This document shows positions 11,601 through 22,592 of a stretch of DNA of 64,000 nt, in pieces. The first letter of the stretch is position 1; each line of letters opens with the position of its first letter. The stretch comes from Hermatobates lingyangjiaoensis (lineage: Eukaryota > Arthropoda > Insecta > Hemiptera > Hermatobatidae), in contig JAPFBL010000103.1 of NCBI GenBank assembly GCA_026182355.1, positions 1,674,001-1,738,000 on the forward strand. Direction: 5' to 3'. Below the pieces are notes generated by a model that saw only the letters and a list, made by a program, of their open reading frames with translations, had not been told where the DNA came from and made no database searches. The translations under genes and the position numbers were made by a program.

Positions 11601-13700
11601 CTTGTAAAATTATTTTTCTGTTTCTATAAGTGTTTTACTATACTTATAAGTGTTTTCTGTTCCTTCTAGTTTTTTACTACATTGCATTAAATTATAACTA
11701 TTAAATGATGACAACGAAAAGTAGATTCAGAAAAATCACACTACATTGTAGTATTGAAGAAGAAAAATCTGGTGTAGCATACACACAACTTTACTATAAG
11801 TAAACATAATATCAAACTTCCTGGGTACACAGAATAAAAAAATACATTATTTTGTATTCAGACTGTCAACAAAAAATTATTTACCAACATGTAGAATATG
11901 TTTTTCAATTAATTAAATCTGACAGGAAAAGGATAAAGTAAAGTAAGAATGTTAAGAAGATGCACAGATCATAAACAATCAATCTGTTTAGGGAGATGTC
12001 TTTGGGTCGAGACTTCGAATCTTTTCGAATAGTGACTACCTTATTGTCCAGTTATTAAAATTTAACTTTAGGGAATGATGAAATATGATAAAATTAATTA
12101 TTCTACCTCTACTTGCTGCTATTAGTAAATATTTATTACCTTACTACAAAAGGAAACATTTAATTTATTTAAAAAAATGAATGATTAGGTGTAAATAAAC
12201 CTATAAAGTATTTAATTAATTGCTAGTAAAAGCATTAATTGCTTTTACTGGTGTAACAGTAACTAATATAGCGATATATAATATTAGCTCTAATAAAATG
12301 TAATTTGTAAAATCAAATTAAAAGATCATGAAAACAGCAATTTTGAATAATTTTGATCCTCTAACATTCTTAGTTGCTCTCATCATTAAGTAATTTTAGG
12401 TAGTCAAGAATTCATGTTAGATAAATAAGTAATATAATTGCAATTTGATTGATTTTTTGCTATTCTTTCTATAAAGCAGCAAAAATTACAAAATCTGGAA
12501 TAGAAAAATGGTAACAAGTAATTATAACATACTTTGAAAGTTATTATTAATAAATAATTTAAACTAATGAAAGGAATTAGCTATACAGATAGATGTGTTG
12601 TCATTTAGAAGCATGAGAATTATTTTTTCCGTAACATAGGTAATAAATTTAATTTATTATTTTGAAAACATGATTAAAAATAGCATAGTTAATTGTATAA
12701 TGTCTGTATATGAGAAATAAACTTTGAAATTAGTTTATTTATATTGGTTATTTTGAATTGCTTGGTTATAAAAAATAAATTTAATATTAATTATTTTCTT
12801 TATATTGATTATTTAAATTGTTTGATTTTGAGAAATCAATTTTCTAAAAACCTATCAAACAATAATGATAAATTAACCACATATAATAGGAATAATTTGT
12901 TTTATATTGTACAGTACATTTTATTTCAATGTTTTTCTAATAAATTACTTATTTGATCTTTATAGATATTAATAAAATTAAAACTAAAAAATTAGATGAA
13001 GGTTGAAAGTGGAATGATCTTCATATAACCAAATAATGATAAAAGGACAATTTATAATTTATGCAAAATTTCCAATTTCTAGAATGAGAAGAAGAGAAGG
13101 AAAAATATAATTCTAGTTTATTTTGGACGTCTAAATTTCAGGGGACTACAAGTGTTGAATGTGTTCCTTGATTGACTTTAAAAGTTATTTATACGGTTTG
13201 ATATACACTCCAGCCTTGGTATTATTTTTGAAACCATTACCTTCAAAGGGAGATTTTTCTATGAGAATAAAGAAGATCATTTTAAATGTTAATTACAGTA
13301 AAACATAGTGATAATGAAGTGGAAATATTTTAGGATTCAAACCAATTTAGACGTTTTACAGGACGTTATTGGTGATGTCTGCTCTGTGTGATGGAGGAGG
13401 TGTTTATCGAAATTTTTATTCGATAAGCTATATGTTATATCTTCTGGAAGAACTAAAAAGAAATTAAAAAATTTTAAATCATAAAAAATTATAAAAATGA
13501 AACCAATATCCTAAATATAAAAATGTTGTTGTAAACTAATTCCTGTACTTATTTGCTTTACAGTAAACTAATAACTGTAATACCTTTCAGTGAGTGCCAT
13601 AAGGTTGTATATATGCTGTGTTTTTAATAAAGAAGGAGAGAAAATAATAAGATCCATAATTCAATAAAGGAATGAAACAAGAAACTGTATTTACTGTTAT
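8630..13700. other. Long AT-rich intergenic stretch
   Basis: No gene recognised. The 70-codon frame at 12744-12956 is Asn/Leu/Ile-rich, as expected of random AT-rich DNA. Somewhat more complex sequence at about 9340-9480 and 10800-10850 could be old repeats. A short hairpin (AAAAGCAATTAATTGCTTTT-like) lies near 12228-12250. Confidence 0.4.
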
Positions 13701-13705
13701 ATGTT

Positions 13706-13942
13706 TTATTGAAGTATTTCACTTGGTCTTGGTGCAATCATTGTAAATAATACTGATTCAGTTGACTTAGGGGTTTCTATTCTATAATTCATAACGATGT
13801 GTCCTTTATCATTTGTACATAGATTCAGCCTGAGGTATGGGCTTCTACAAGCCATTAGATTAATAATGGAGTGTTTTGTTTCTTCCTTAACCTTAGCTGA
13901 ATACCAGACATTGATATTAAACTGATAATCAAGGCAAAGCAT
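13706..13942 (-). CDS. Possible terminal exon of an unidentified host gene
   Basis: A 78-residue frame whose composition is less biased than the chance frames around it; it includes INLMACRSPYLRLNLC and ESVLFTMIAPRPSEI. A candidate splice acceptor (TTGATTATCAG) lies seven codons after the ATG, leaving an exon that would start in phase 0 at about 13921. The stop codon overlaps an AATAAA polyadenylation signal. I do not recognise the family. The alternating hydrophobic strands ending in IAPR loosely recall the last strands of sliding-clamp proteins, but this is only an impression. No TE domain is visible. It could equally be a chance frame. Confidence 0.28.
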   Translation of the reverse strand: MLCLDYQFNINVWYSAKVKEETKHSIINLMACRSPYLRLNLCTNDKGHIVMNYRIETPKSTESVLFTMIAPRPSEILQ

Positions 13943-14280
13943 TACGTCTCATGTTTAACCTACGCCATTTGATTAATATCACGCACCTTAATATAATTCC
14001 TGCTAGTTACGAATTATTTCTAATTTATAATTGGTTTCAATAAAAGTGTTTATATTATTAATTAATTACCTAGAATAAGAAGAAGAGAAGGAACAATTAT
14101 ATTATATTATTAATAATATAATTATTAGATTTTATTTGATTTCTATTTGCATTGTGTAACTTCGCCATTCATAACTATAACCACAATTTTTTCCAAAATA
14201 TATAGATTCATTGATTAGGTTTTTAATGCATGTTATCTTCCAAAATACTTTTCCTATATATATATATATAACTGAAAAAA

Positions 14281-14517
14281 CAACCATAAAGAACATGAAC
14301 ACTTACAGGATGAATATCTCGAACCAAAGTTTGTCATTAGGGAGAGAGTAAATGGGAAGAAGAAGAACATGTACTTGCGTTCAAGACAGCGTGATCACCT
14401 TCCACCCACAATCTTGAACGCAAGTACCTCTTCTTCTTCCCTTCTACTCTCTTCCTGATGACAAACTTCGGTTCAAAATCTTAATCCAGTAAGTGTCCTT
14501 ATTCTTTATGTGTTGTC
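14281..14517. repeat. Foldback of a PLE terminus, about 105-bp arms
   Basis: Bases about 14281-14385 pair imperfectly with 14413-14517; the innermost GTACTTGCGTTCAAG pairs exactly with its complement. The right arm carries CTTCCTGATGA near 14451-14461, a decayed hammerhead-like core. The CAGTAAGTGT word after it resembles the terminus at 46.3 kb. Confidence 0.7.
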
Positions 14518-14799
14518 TTTTTTTATGTTATTTATCTGTCCGGATTCGACTGTTTGTTAATTTCAATATATATATATGAAGAGCTTCTGAGAAAATCTTC
14601 ATTTGGTTATTGAGTGCAAGAAATTTTCCTGGGATCAATTTAATTAAATGAATTCCTGTATTTTTTTTATTATCTTTTCTATTTTGGTTTCATTATCCTT
14701 TCTTTTTTAACTTTCTCCGAAAATTTGGGTTTTTATTTTTTCACATTTTGGCACTCTAGAGTTTAGTTTTTTTTTGCTGTATTTTGACTATGATAAGGT

Positions 14800-14995
14800 G
14801 GCTGAACTGAGTATCACTGTTATCAGTGTTTGTACCGTACGGTGGACGCATTCACGTCTCCACTCCTTCGTTCCTTCTCCTTTTTCTTTTTCTCCTCTCC
14901 TGAAGACGGCAAGGGAGCCAAAATGATCGAGAATCGTGAGTGTTAGTTTTCTTTTTTGTGCTTTCTGTGTTCTCTAGTTCTAACTTTAATTATAT
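14800..14995 (+). repeat. PLE 3' terminus, ATCGTGAGTGTT family
   Basis: It matches, in reverse, the region 19345-19510 that lies downstream of a GIY-YIG fragment. Shared order: a GACGCATT/ACGTCTCC word, CTCCTGAAGACGGCAAG, a CGAGA.TCGTGAGTGTT word, then GTGTTCTCTAG. The ribozyme-like core is at 14900-14924, with the GAAA changed. It ends at a short TA run. Confidence 0.65.
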
Positions 14996-15094
14996 ATATA
15001 AAGTAACACTTCTTTAAAAGCAACTTAACTGTTGTTACAAATATACATATATATTTGTATAAATTATTTTGAAATGAGAATTCAGTTAATTTTT

Positions 15095-15165
15095 TAAGTT
15101 CAAAAATTAAACTCTTGTTGCCAACGTTTTGGGTTTATTTAAAACCTTTTTCATAGGGAGAAGTA
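15095..15165 (-). repeat. PLE terminus scrap, TTGCCAACGTTT family
   Basis: Close match to 50461-50533 (words TTGCCAACGTTT, TTTATTTAAAACCTTTTTCA). It directly abuts the unclassified repeat that follows. Confidence 0.6.
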
Positions 15166-15169
15166 AAAA

Positions 15170-16735
15170 TTTAAAAATTCTTTTTGATCAGTCCAGTGGA
15201 AGCTACTAGGTCTGATCATAAACATTAAACATTATGTGGAGGATGAGTTGAGATAATTTTATTTAAAATTACATTCACCAAAACGGCGTTATGGTACGAT
15301 TTCTGTTTTCAGAAAATGCTTTTTTGATGCTAAACGGCTCATTAAAATATCATGAAAATTTGACCAAAAATGAAACAAAAAATTTGCAATTTATAAATAA
15401 TTTCATGAAATTTCAATCATGGAAAAAAGCCATAAAGCTATAAAAACTGTTTGTTTATCCTAGACTAAAGGATCATCTGCTATACTTGTCCAATTTTTGA
15501 TATTTTTTTTACGTTGTTTACATTGACTTAGAATTATTTTGAGTGAATCCACTGAAATAAAATTGATATTTATAATAAAAAAATTTAAATAACTCATTGA
15601 CTTAAATTAAATTCAAGAGAAAGAATATTTTACATGTAAAATTCACTCCCAATAAACATAAATACTTGTTGCTTTCGTTAGTATGATGGATTTGTCTCAC
15701 AAAATGCTATAATCAATCTATATTGATTATAAAACTTGTTTTATAATTGAACAAAACTTAACTCTTGAACAAAACTTAAAATCAGTTGTAAATTAATTTG
15801 GTTTGTGAATTATAGTATCATTAGGTAAAATTGAAATATGAGGAATGGTCCCTTTCCTAAAAAAAGAGGAGTTACATTTGTTGACAAGTATTCAGAATTT
15901 TCACTATTTTAGTCTAGTAGTTCATATCTATCATTTTTAAAAATTTCAAGCTTCCAGATATAAAAGTTTTAAGTTATACTGAATAGCCGGCATCAACTTT
16001 GATTTCAGTATGTACAATTGACTAATTGCTATTGTTTTTTTTTTCTCAATATAACGGAGTACTATAGGGAGGGAAAAAAATTACACTCTCTCAGAGTGAA
16101 TTGGTATATATGATTTTTGATAAATGAAAATAAAAGTGGTTTTTATTAAATACTAGGAACTCATGAAACTCCCAGTATAGTAATGCATTCTATTAAAGAC
16201 TAAAAATATAAAACATCATTCAAAATTGAAAACATAATTCAAGAAAAATAATGAAATTATCCGACATCTTAAATTAAGAATTATTTAAAATGACATTTTT
16301 TCTTAAATGTTTTGGACATTTGTCCGACAAACTAGGAATATTTTCAAGTTTTAAATGGGAAAATTTTGTCTTAAATATTCAATGTAGGAGGTCAAGTAAA
16401 CGATGTAAGTAATGCACTGGCTATTTGAACAACAGCTATGTTCTCTTGAAGGAGATTATTTCGTATCAAGAAAATGTTTACTTTGGCTTTTCAAAAATAT
16501 TATTACTGCTGTAGTTATATTAATGAGATTATTTGCATCAGTGGTGTGTTATACAAAATTAAGCTTATATATTGATAAGTCAATCAGTTACTGTCTGTAC
16601 TACTTCAGGAAAGAAAAACTAATAAACATCTCCCATTTAAATGTTTACATTGAAGCCCAAATGAGATATTGTATATTATATACCCTAGAAGTTGGATATT
16701 TAGTTTATTTATAGTAAAGTTGAGTGTAGGCCATA
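15170..16735 (+). repeat. Unclassified dispersed repeat, copy 1 (5' truncated)
   Basis: Alignable by eye over most of its length to 32200-33280: shared words GATGAGTTGAGATA/GAATGAGTTGAGATA, GCTAAACGGCTCATTAAA, GAAAATTTGACCAAAAATG, TTTACATTGACTTAGAA, TTATTACTGCTGTAGTTATA, ending TAGTAAAGTTGAGTGTAGGCC at 16712-16732. The frame at 16412-16714 is broken in the other copy, so it is not a conserved gene. Type of element unknown. Confidence 0.6.
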
Positions 16736-16739
16736 GATG

Positions 16740-18060
16740 GCCTACATTTCTACGTTTCCGTTTATTATACATATGCCACTATATAATCAATGGATAAATG
16801 AAATTTTAATGCATTTTTCAGGTCGCTAGTCATCAATGAAGTAACAGATTTATTATTATTATTATTGAATCATTTGTGCTTGTCGTGACATTTTTTCTTA
16901 TAAGTTTTACTGTTATACAGATTTAAATTAAGACAAACATTTAGTTTATTCTTCAATTGTTTTGGCAGCAACTGTTGAAAAGCCTGTAAAGCGGTAAATG
17001 TGGAAAAACAGATTGCAAACCAACTACTATGCAATTTTCGCTTATTAGGTCCCGTTTTCCAATAGCCCGTTTGCCTCTTGTGAAACTATTTTGCGGTAAT
17101 TGCTTCATTCTCCCGTCATGTTTCTGATTCGTTATGTATGAGATTAATTTCAACATTTTGTCAACAGTGATACGAAGTTTTCAATTATTTTAACTGTTTC
17201 AAATATTTGATTACTTCAGTCTTGTTACATGTATTCTCATTCCGGGAAGTATAATTTAATTAAATTAATGTAAGCTTAAAGAAAAGTTATAAACAATAAA
17301 GAGAATTGTTTGTGTTTGGTGTAAACAAAATTAAAGGTAAGTTAGCTAGATTTACTGAGTACAAAAAAAATATGTTAATATTGTTATTAAAAGTTAATAG
17401 ATCCAAATTAATAAGCGAAGAACTAACTTTTAAAATATATTCCATTTTTCAAGATTCTTCCTGTATCAATGAGTCTCAATACAACCATTTTGACTTGCTA
17501 ATTTGAATTCCGCAGAATTCAATCAAAGATTATTTATGAGTTTGTTTATACATATATATTCTCGTATACATCAAATATTTGTTTTTTCCATTTGTAGTTC
17601 TTTTCAATTTATTGATTCTTAATTAATTTATATTGTAAAATTTAAAAAAAAAAACAACTCATTTGGGAATAGCTTTCATAGTTAGAAAAGTCACCTAGCT
17701 GTTAGAAAATTGACTGTTAACACAATTGTATTAAAAGTATTTAAAATGAAATACTATTGAATATGGCTGAAGAAATGAAATCATATTGGACACGAAGAGT
17801 GGATAAGAAAAAGGATCAAGTAGGATAGCAGCTTATCTGAACCGAATTGGCAACGTATTGCCTATTGATATAAGACACTCAACGAAATATTCCATATTGC
17901 CTGTGACATTCACTTCAAGTAAGTCAAACATAATTTTGGAAACAATTGAATTCTTTACATTTCGTAGTAATAAAAGAATTGATTGCTATTATTGAAAAAT
18001 ATTATCTTTAATTTGAAATAATTTAATATGTTATGAAATCAAAGTCTTAATATATATCGT
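16740..18060. other. AT-rich intergenic DNA
   Basis: No recognisable gene; an (ATT)n run near 16850-16865. The frames at 16953-17156 and 17306-17506 have no domain signal. Confidence 0.4.
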
Positions 18061-18094
18061 GCATATATAAATATATATATATATATATAAGAGG

Positions 18095-18199
18095 CAGATT
18101 GATCAGACTAATTCGAAAGTTACTCTGAGAGCTTCAGAAGAAGCACTTATTAGTCTTCTGGGCGGTAGATCGGCTCCTGGGCTTAACCTCAATCGTTGA
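18095..18199 (+). pseudogene. PLE GIY-YIG endonuclease, C-terminal 34 codons
   Basis: The frame reads TLRASEEALISLLGG, then SAPGLNLNR and stop. It parallels TLRASEEAFIWLLGA...SPGLNLIR of the minus-strand copy at 19747, so this is the end of the GIY-YIG domain of the same PLE family: the conserved glutamate (ASEEA) and the terminal PGLN box. The upstream part is cut off by a (TA)n tract at about 18069-18090. Its 3' UTR with a ribozyme-like motif follows at 18300-18490. Confidence 0.75.
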
Positions 18200-18299
18200 T
18201 TTTTTTTTTATTATTTTTTTTTATTTTTTTTAAAGTTGTTATCAGCTTTTAATTTTATTTTAGTTAAATGTTTTCATTTTTTAATTTTTATTTGGCTTT

Positions 18300-18486
18300 T
18301 ATCTCTTTATCTTTCCTGACTACCTTTCCTCCGAAAGTTGGCTACACTCTTTGAGTGCTTCAGTTCGAACGCCAAGTCAGTCGTTATCAGCCTTTGGAGC
18401 GATTCATTTCTTTTCCTGAAGACGAGGACATCGAAATATAGTAATGAGTTCAGTGGTTTCCTTTCTATGTGTTCTTTTGTTAAATT

Positions 18487-18492
<6 letters not shown>
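18300..18492 (+). repeat. PLE 3' terminus downstream of the GIY-YIG piece
   Basis: Carries the word order of its family: TCCGAAAGTTGGCTACACT, a CCTGAAGACGAGG core at 18415-18428, GAAATATAGTAATGAGT, then GTGTTCTTTTGTTA. The core at 18416-18437 is CTGAAGA...GAAAT with only a weak stem. It lies about 215 nt after the endonuclease stop, in the same orientation, and ends in (TA)n. Confidence 0.65.

Positions 18493-18519
<27 letters not shown>
18493..18519. repeat. (TA)n microsatellite
   Basis: About 13 TA units between two PLE termini. Confidence 0.95.
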
Positions 18520-18603
18520 GATCAAACCACAATAAGAAATGGGAGAACAAGACTAAGATCTTTCAACCGTAACAAGCGGTCTTCGTCAGAGTCAAAAAAC
18601 TAC
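18520..18603 (-). repeat. PLE terminus, GATCAAACCACAA family
   Basis: Nearly identical to one arm of the foldbacks at 20.5 and 47.9 kb. The ribozyme-like core is at 18561-18589 on the minus strand (CTGACGA, A, stem GACCG/CGGTT, GAAAG). Confidence 0.75.
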
Positions 18604-18738
18604 TTCAGTTCAGTAGCCTTGAAAATGCCAAACAACTTTTGGGGAAACGTCGGCTTATAATCAGGAGTTGTATGTTTATGACCAAAACTTTCAAGAACCC
18701 CTTCTGTGAATTTGAAATATCAGTGGTCGAGAAGCTAG

Positions 18739-18739
<1 letters not shown>

Positions 18740-18791
<52 letters not shown>
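18740..18791. repeat. (TA)n microsatellite
   Basis: About 25 TA units; separates PLE pieces of opposite orientation. Confidence 0.95.
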
Positions 18792-18794
<3 letters not shown>

Positions 18795-18795
<1 letters not shown>

Positions 18796-19110
18796 ACAAT
18801 GCTTATCTTTATTGTACTTTCCTTTATTTCTAATTATACCTTCCTTATTAATTCTTACTTTTATTCAACTCTCTTATTTTAATACATTTTCTTGTTCTTT
18901 AATAATCTTTTATCCTTCATTTACTTTAACATTCTTAACCTATTTATTCTCTATTAGTCCAGTTATATCGTTGACCTTTCAACTCTTTTTTTCTAACCGC
19001 TTGTTTCTTGTTCATTATTGACCTTTGACCTTCTCTTTATATTTACCTGTACTATCATTTTAATCTATTTATAGCAATGACTAAGCATGAGTCATCAATT
19101 TTAATTTAAC
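18795..19110 (+). repeat. PLE leader (pseudo-LTR) region
   Basis: Homologous to about 60790-61337: TATTTATTCTCTATTAGTCC, TTGACCTTTCAACTC, CTAACCGCTTGTTTCTTG, GCAATGACTAAGCATGAGTC. It lies directly upstream of the start of a PLE reading frame, as a 5' UTR should. Confidence 0.65.
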
Positions 19111-19261
19111 ATATCACTTGGCCAACTCCTTTTCCAGTTGAACCCTGTTAACAGGAGGTTAGTTCGTAGGATCGAATCTCTCAGTCTTAAGATCGTGAAT
19201 GCCGAGACTGCAGTTAATTTTAATGATACCAGTTTAAAAGAGGATCTGCTGCCTATTTATA

Positions 19262-19270
<9 letters not shown>
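19111..19270 (+). pseudogene. PLE ORF N-terminal fragment
   Basis: Translates with RRLVRRIESLSLKIVNAE and LPIYTNIY. This is the basic/helical start of a PLE polyprotein, ahead of the reverse transcriptase. The start codon of the 61.3-kb copy is ATA here. The frame then runs into (TA)n right after YTNIY, the same break as in three other copies. No RT follows. Confidence 0.65.
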
Positions 19271-19304
<34 letters not shown>

Positions 19305-19342
19305 GGGGCTCCTGAAATTTTATATATATATATATATATATA
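19265..19342. repeat. Two (TA)n microsatellites
   Basis: 19265-19300 and 19320-19342, flanking a short non-repetitive spacer; they separate plus- and minus-strand PLE pieces. Confidence 0.9.
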
Positions 19343-19344
19343 AT

Positions 19345-19640
19345 TAAAGTTACAGCTAGAGAACACAAGAAAAAGGACGAACACTCACGAATCTCGATTA
19401 TTTCGGCGTCTTGCCGTCTTCAGGAGAGTAGAAAGAAAGAAAATAAAATAAAAGGAGAAAGAATGAAGGAACGGAGACGTAAATGCGTCCACTGGCTGAT
19501 GTAAACTGGCGCGATACAATGACACGCAGTGCAGCCACCTTACCAACGTGAACCAGTGTAGGCTGTGAGTTAAAAAAATTATAAAAGTGATATTTAAGTA
19601 AAAGGGAGGAGAAAAGTAAAAAAGAGAAAGGAAAGGAAAA
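19345..19640 (-). repeat. PLE 3' terminus of the 19.75-kb endonuclease copy
   Basis: Same family as 14800-14995, opposite strand. It lies 3' of the minus-strand GIY-YIG gene piece with about 100 nt of purine-rich DNA between. The frames through it are not coding. Confidence 0.65.
19401..19423 (-). ncRNA. Hammerhead-like motif 3' of GIY-YIG copy
   Basis: Minus strand: CTGAAGA, C, stem GGC/GCC with loop AAGAC, then GAAAT. It sits about 320 nt after the endonuclease stop codon, same orientation. Confidence 0.45.
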
Positions 19641-19746
19641 AAACATAAAACTAACTAAAATTAAACGAGAAAAAAACGAGAAAAGAAAAAAATAAATAAA
19701 TAAATAAATAAATGAATAAATATAAAAATAAAAATAAAATAAAAAA

Positions 19747-20064
19747 TCATCTGATTAAATTTAGACCAGGGGAATTTCTTGCACCCAATAACCAAATGAA
19801 GGCTTCCTCAGAAGCCCTTAGAGTGGTCTGGGTGTCATCATTTGAGAGTTTTCTTAATATTTTAACCCTGAAGCAATCGTTGAAGGGAAGGTTATGGAGA
19901 TTGGCGTGGGTGGCAACAGGCAGCTGCTTGCGTTGACCAACGGATGACCTGTGACCATTCATACGGAGGCTAAGTGACGTGGAAGTCAGGCCCACGTAGA
20001 ATGAGTCACATTGTGTGCAGTCCAGACGATAAACACAATTGCTGGAAGTGCAAGAACTAGCAAA
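19747..20064 (-). pseudogene. PLE GIY-YIG endonuclease domain fragment
   Basis: The frame runs from a cysteine-rich stretch through NCVYRLDC (the GIY position), FYVGLT (the YIG position), SLRMNGHRS (catalytic Arg region), a His-containing THANLHN, TLRASEEAFIWLLGA (catalytic Glu region) and ends SPGLNLIR and stop. The order and the paired Cys/His match the GIY-YIG endonuclease that follows the reverse transcriptase in Penelope-like elements. The RT is absent: the 5' side is cut by a TA-rich tract at 20080-20137. The 3' terminus with its ribozyme-like motif follows at 19345-19640. No frame break within the domain. Confidence 0.82.
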
Positions 20065-20079
20065 AGAGAGAGAACTAGC

Positions 20080-20137
20080 AATATATATTAGTATAATATA
20101 TATATATACTAATATATATATATATATATATTAGTAT
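20080..20137. repeat. TA-rich microsatellite with short palindrome
   Basis: TATTAGTATA units flank (TA)n in inverted fashion; truncation point of the endonuclease fragment. Confidence 0.8.
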
Positions 20138-20329
20138 AGGTTGGCAGCAAATCTTCTTGGATGCATATTTTGTTGAAATGTACCGCAGCTTCGGCATTTA
20201 CAACTTTCAAACTAAGCTGTTCCAGTTTCCTGACAGTCTTACGAATAGGAGGTGGTAATTCCTAAATAAGTTATCCAAAGGACATTGAGACACTTTTTTG
20301 AAAAACTTAAATAGATATCAACAATTTTA

Positions 20330-20458
20330 ATACAACTGAAAAACTAACATCACAGGTAATGAACATAACATAACTTACAAGACCATTATCTAGAAACTAG
20401 CTTTCCACTATTCCATAGTCATCATCAGGTTGGGTCTTACATTTTTCAAAATCTATGT
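20330..20458 (-). repeat. PLE terminus with hammerhead-like core at 20401-20428
   Basis: Minus strand: CTGATGA, U, stem ACTAT/ATAGT with loop GGA (closing pair lost), then GAAAG. It ends at (TA)n 20459-20479. Confidence 0.5.
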
Positions 20459-20559
20459 ATATATATATATATATATATAAATAAAGATTTCACATAAACA
20501 CGTGAAACAACAATCAATGATCAAACCACAATAAGAAATGGGAAAACAAGACTAAGATC

Positions 20560-20588
20560 TTTCAACCGTAACAAGCGGTCTTCGTCAG
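20560..20588 (-). ncRNA. Hammerhead-like motif, left arm
   Basis: Minus strand: CTGACGA, A, stem GACCG/CGGTT (one G-U pair), GAAAG. Confidence 0.45.
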
Positions 20589-20634
20589 AGTCAAAAACCC
20601 AACTGAACCCAACCCAACAGTTGGGTTTTTGACT

Positions 20635-20663
20635 CTGACGAAGACCGCTTGTTACGGTTGAAA
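20635..20663 (+). ncRNA. Hammerhead-like motif, right arm
   Basis: Plus strand mirror of the left-arm motif: CTGACGA at 20635-20641, stem GACCG/CGGTT, GAAAG. Confidence 0.45.
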
Positions 20664-20705
20664 GATCTTAGTCTTGTTTTCCCATTTCTTATTGTGGTTT
20701 GATCA

Positions 20706-20790
20706 TATATATATATATATATATATATTTGTATAAACTGGGAGCAGGTCTTAATCTAAGCATGCGTTGTTAAATAGCATAGCAGATTCT
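20706..20790 (-). pseudogene. PLE ORF N-terminal fragment with one stop
   Basis: Minus strand reads ESAMLFNNACLD, stop, DLLPVYTNIY. It matches the AETAVNFND...EDLLPIYTNIY segment of the 19.1- and 61.3-kb copies, then enters (TA)n at the same residue. Confidence 0.6.
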
Positions 20791-20939
20791 GTACTCACGA
20801 TTTTTTTTCAGCAATTGTTCTTTTTTTCTAATCACTTTTCTATACTGCAAAGGCAATGAAAATAACAAATTTCCCAGGGACATACTGTAGGTAATAACAC
20901 AGTCCAATAACTGATAACATATACTAAAGACTAACCATA

Positions 20940-21060
20940 ACTAAATTATAGAAGGAAACACAAGCTTTCGACCTTTTAGGTCATCTTCAGGCAGTAGAAA
21001 GTAAAAACTGATAAATACCAATACAAAATAACAGTAAACAGAAAATTGAATATGACTAGA
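20940..21060 (-). repeat. Lone PLE terminus
   Basis: Flanks a clear ribozyme-like core; the poly-purine and AAACACAAGC words resemble other termini. No coding part. Confidence 0.5.
20965..20990 (-). ncRNA. Hammerhead-like motif, well paired
   Basis: Minus strand: CTGAAGA, U, perfect 5-bp stem GACCT/AGGTC with loop AAA, then GAAAG. One of the cleanest examples. Confidence 0.5.
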
Positions 21061-21064
21061 AATA

Positions 21065-22185
21065 TATTACAGGCCGTTCAATTTTTGTGTCATGCATTTT
21101 TTGTTTTCTGAATGTGTATCAATGAGTTAGTATTGACCGAACACCTCATGCTTAACTGATCGGTTTCTGACAATTGGTAGCATTGGAAAAAACCTTTTAG
21201 TTCCTTTTTAAGTTATATTTTTTTATATAATACCTTTTAAAATACATTAACAAACCAAATAAAGCATTACTTCGGTAAATATAATCACAAGATTTCATTT
21301 ACCAATCGGAAGATCATTGACTTAGTTCGTTTTCACAACTATTGAAATAGTTAATGAATTAGTAACTATGTTATTAAAATATTTCCAATGTAACATGAGT
21401 AAAATGAATCTGCAAATACACACATGACATTTCTTTTCTAAGAATTTTGACTGAGATCAATTTTACAAGAATACAAACAACTTTTGAGTTTCAATATGAT
21501 AAATCTCAAACAAAACCAGCTACGATTTATGTAGTTATCAATTTCACATCATTTTTTTTTCACCTACACATTTACATGTAATGAATTTTCTCTCAGAACC
21601 TGACTTTTAATGAGAGTAACACTGATCTGAACCTTATTAAGTTGATGACGTTGTCGGTTAACGGATGACTAAAATGCCGGCAGGAACATTAATATGTAAC
21701 GAGATCATCAACTCGTGAGAAGCCTGATTCTTCAACCATGTGTTACATGAGGCGACTAAGTTATTAATAACCCGTGATTGACAGAACCATCAAATATAAC
21801 TTTTAACCAGCTCGCATAATTAGTATATTGCAATTACTGAAGATCATTATTTAAGTATGAAAAAAATTAAAAATATTTTATTTTCAAAATATATAGAAAG
21901 GGTAACGTGCTGATGAAATTAGTATAATTTGCAAATGCATTAGTTTTGTCTTCATGTTATGCTAATTCATGTAAATAATAATATGTGTAGAATAAAGTCA
22001 AATTAAGATAGCCTTTCGAAAATGATAGCATAGAAAAATTGGATATAGAGAATCACAATAAATGAATGTTTACTCTCTTATCCATCCTATGATAACACCA
22101 TGATATATATTAACTTCTAATAAAATTAGAAGACAACATGGTCAGAAAATTTATTCTAAAAAATGGGAATTTTACTTATTTTTTT
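21065..22185. other. Intergenic DNA, partly higher complexity
   Basis: AT-rich except about 21600-21790, which is less biased (words TGACGTTGTCGGTTAACGG, CATGAGGCGACTAAG). That part could be unique regulatory DNA or an old repeat; no protein or RNA gene is visible. Confidence 0.35.
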
Positions 22186-22189
22186 TCTT

Positions 22190-22310
22190 TTCTCCTTCCA
22201 TAAGTTGGAAACACTAATAGAATGTTTCTTGAATAATCCTTCAGTCCTCACTTGTCTTCGGGCCGGCCCACATCTGTCTATCTTATTATGATGCAGTCGA
22301 AATATAGTTG
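22190..22310 (+). repeat. PLE terminus, decayed TAGTAGTGAGT family
   Basis: TCTCCTTCCATAAGTTGG, CTTGTCTTCGGGCC, CTATCTTATTATGATGCAG and CGAAATATAGTTG occur in family order; the CTGATGA core is mutated. Confidence 0.5.
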
Positions 22311-22498
22311 TTAATTTTATTATATTTTGTATATGTTTTCTGTGAAGTTATTTTGCATATGCACATTTCAAGGATATCTCTAATGAAAAGGTAGTTAATG
22401 AAAAGAAAAAGTCATACTTTTAGTGGTCATTTCCTATATTATAGATTGATGTGTGTTTATTGTAAGACTTAAATATATAGCAAGGTTTTATAGTTAAC

Positions 22499-22592
22499 AC
22501 ATGAAACAAAAATTATTGCTTAGAACATAGTAAAAAATTCTGAAATGAGACAAAGATCTTTAAACAGAGCAACTAGTCTTCGTCAGAATCCT
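22499..22592 (-). repeat. Diverged PLE terminus, GATCAAACCACAA family
   Basis: AAGATCTTTAAACAGAGCAAC then TAGTCTTCGTCAGAATC parallels the family core with several changes. Confidence 0.5.

Larger units (their letters stand above)
20486..20705. repeat. Perfect foldback: 88-bp arms, 12-nt spacer
   Basis: Bases 20518-20605 and 20618-20705 are exact reverse complements by eye; the left side extends outward with the family's CACGTGAAACAACAATCAA word. Both arms hold the hammerhead-like motif. The unit lies between two (TA)n tracts, 20459-20479 and 20706-20730. Same family as 47866-48079. Confidence 0.88.

Noticed and set aside
16412..16714. 100-codon open frame
   Set aside because: Lies in the dispersed repeat; the homologous stretch at 32980-33270 has shifts and stops, so no coding selection is visible.
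18605..18833. Tyr-Ile repeat frames on both strands
   Set aside because: Translations of (TA)n.
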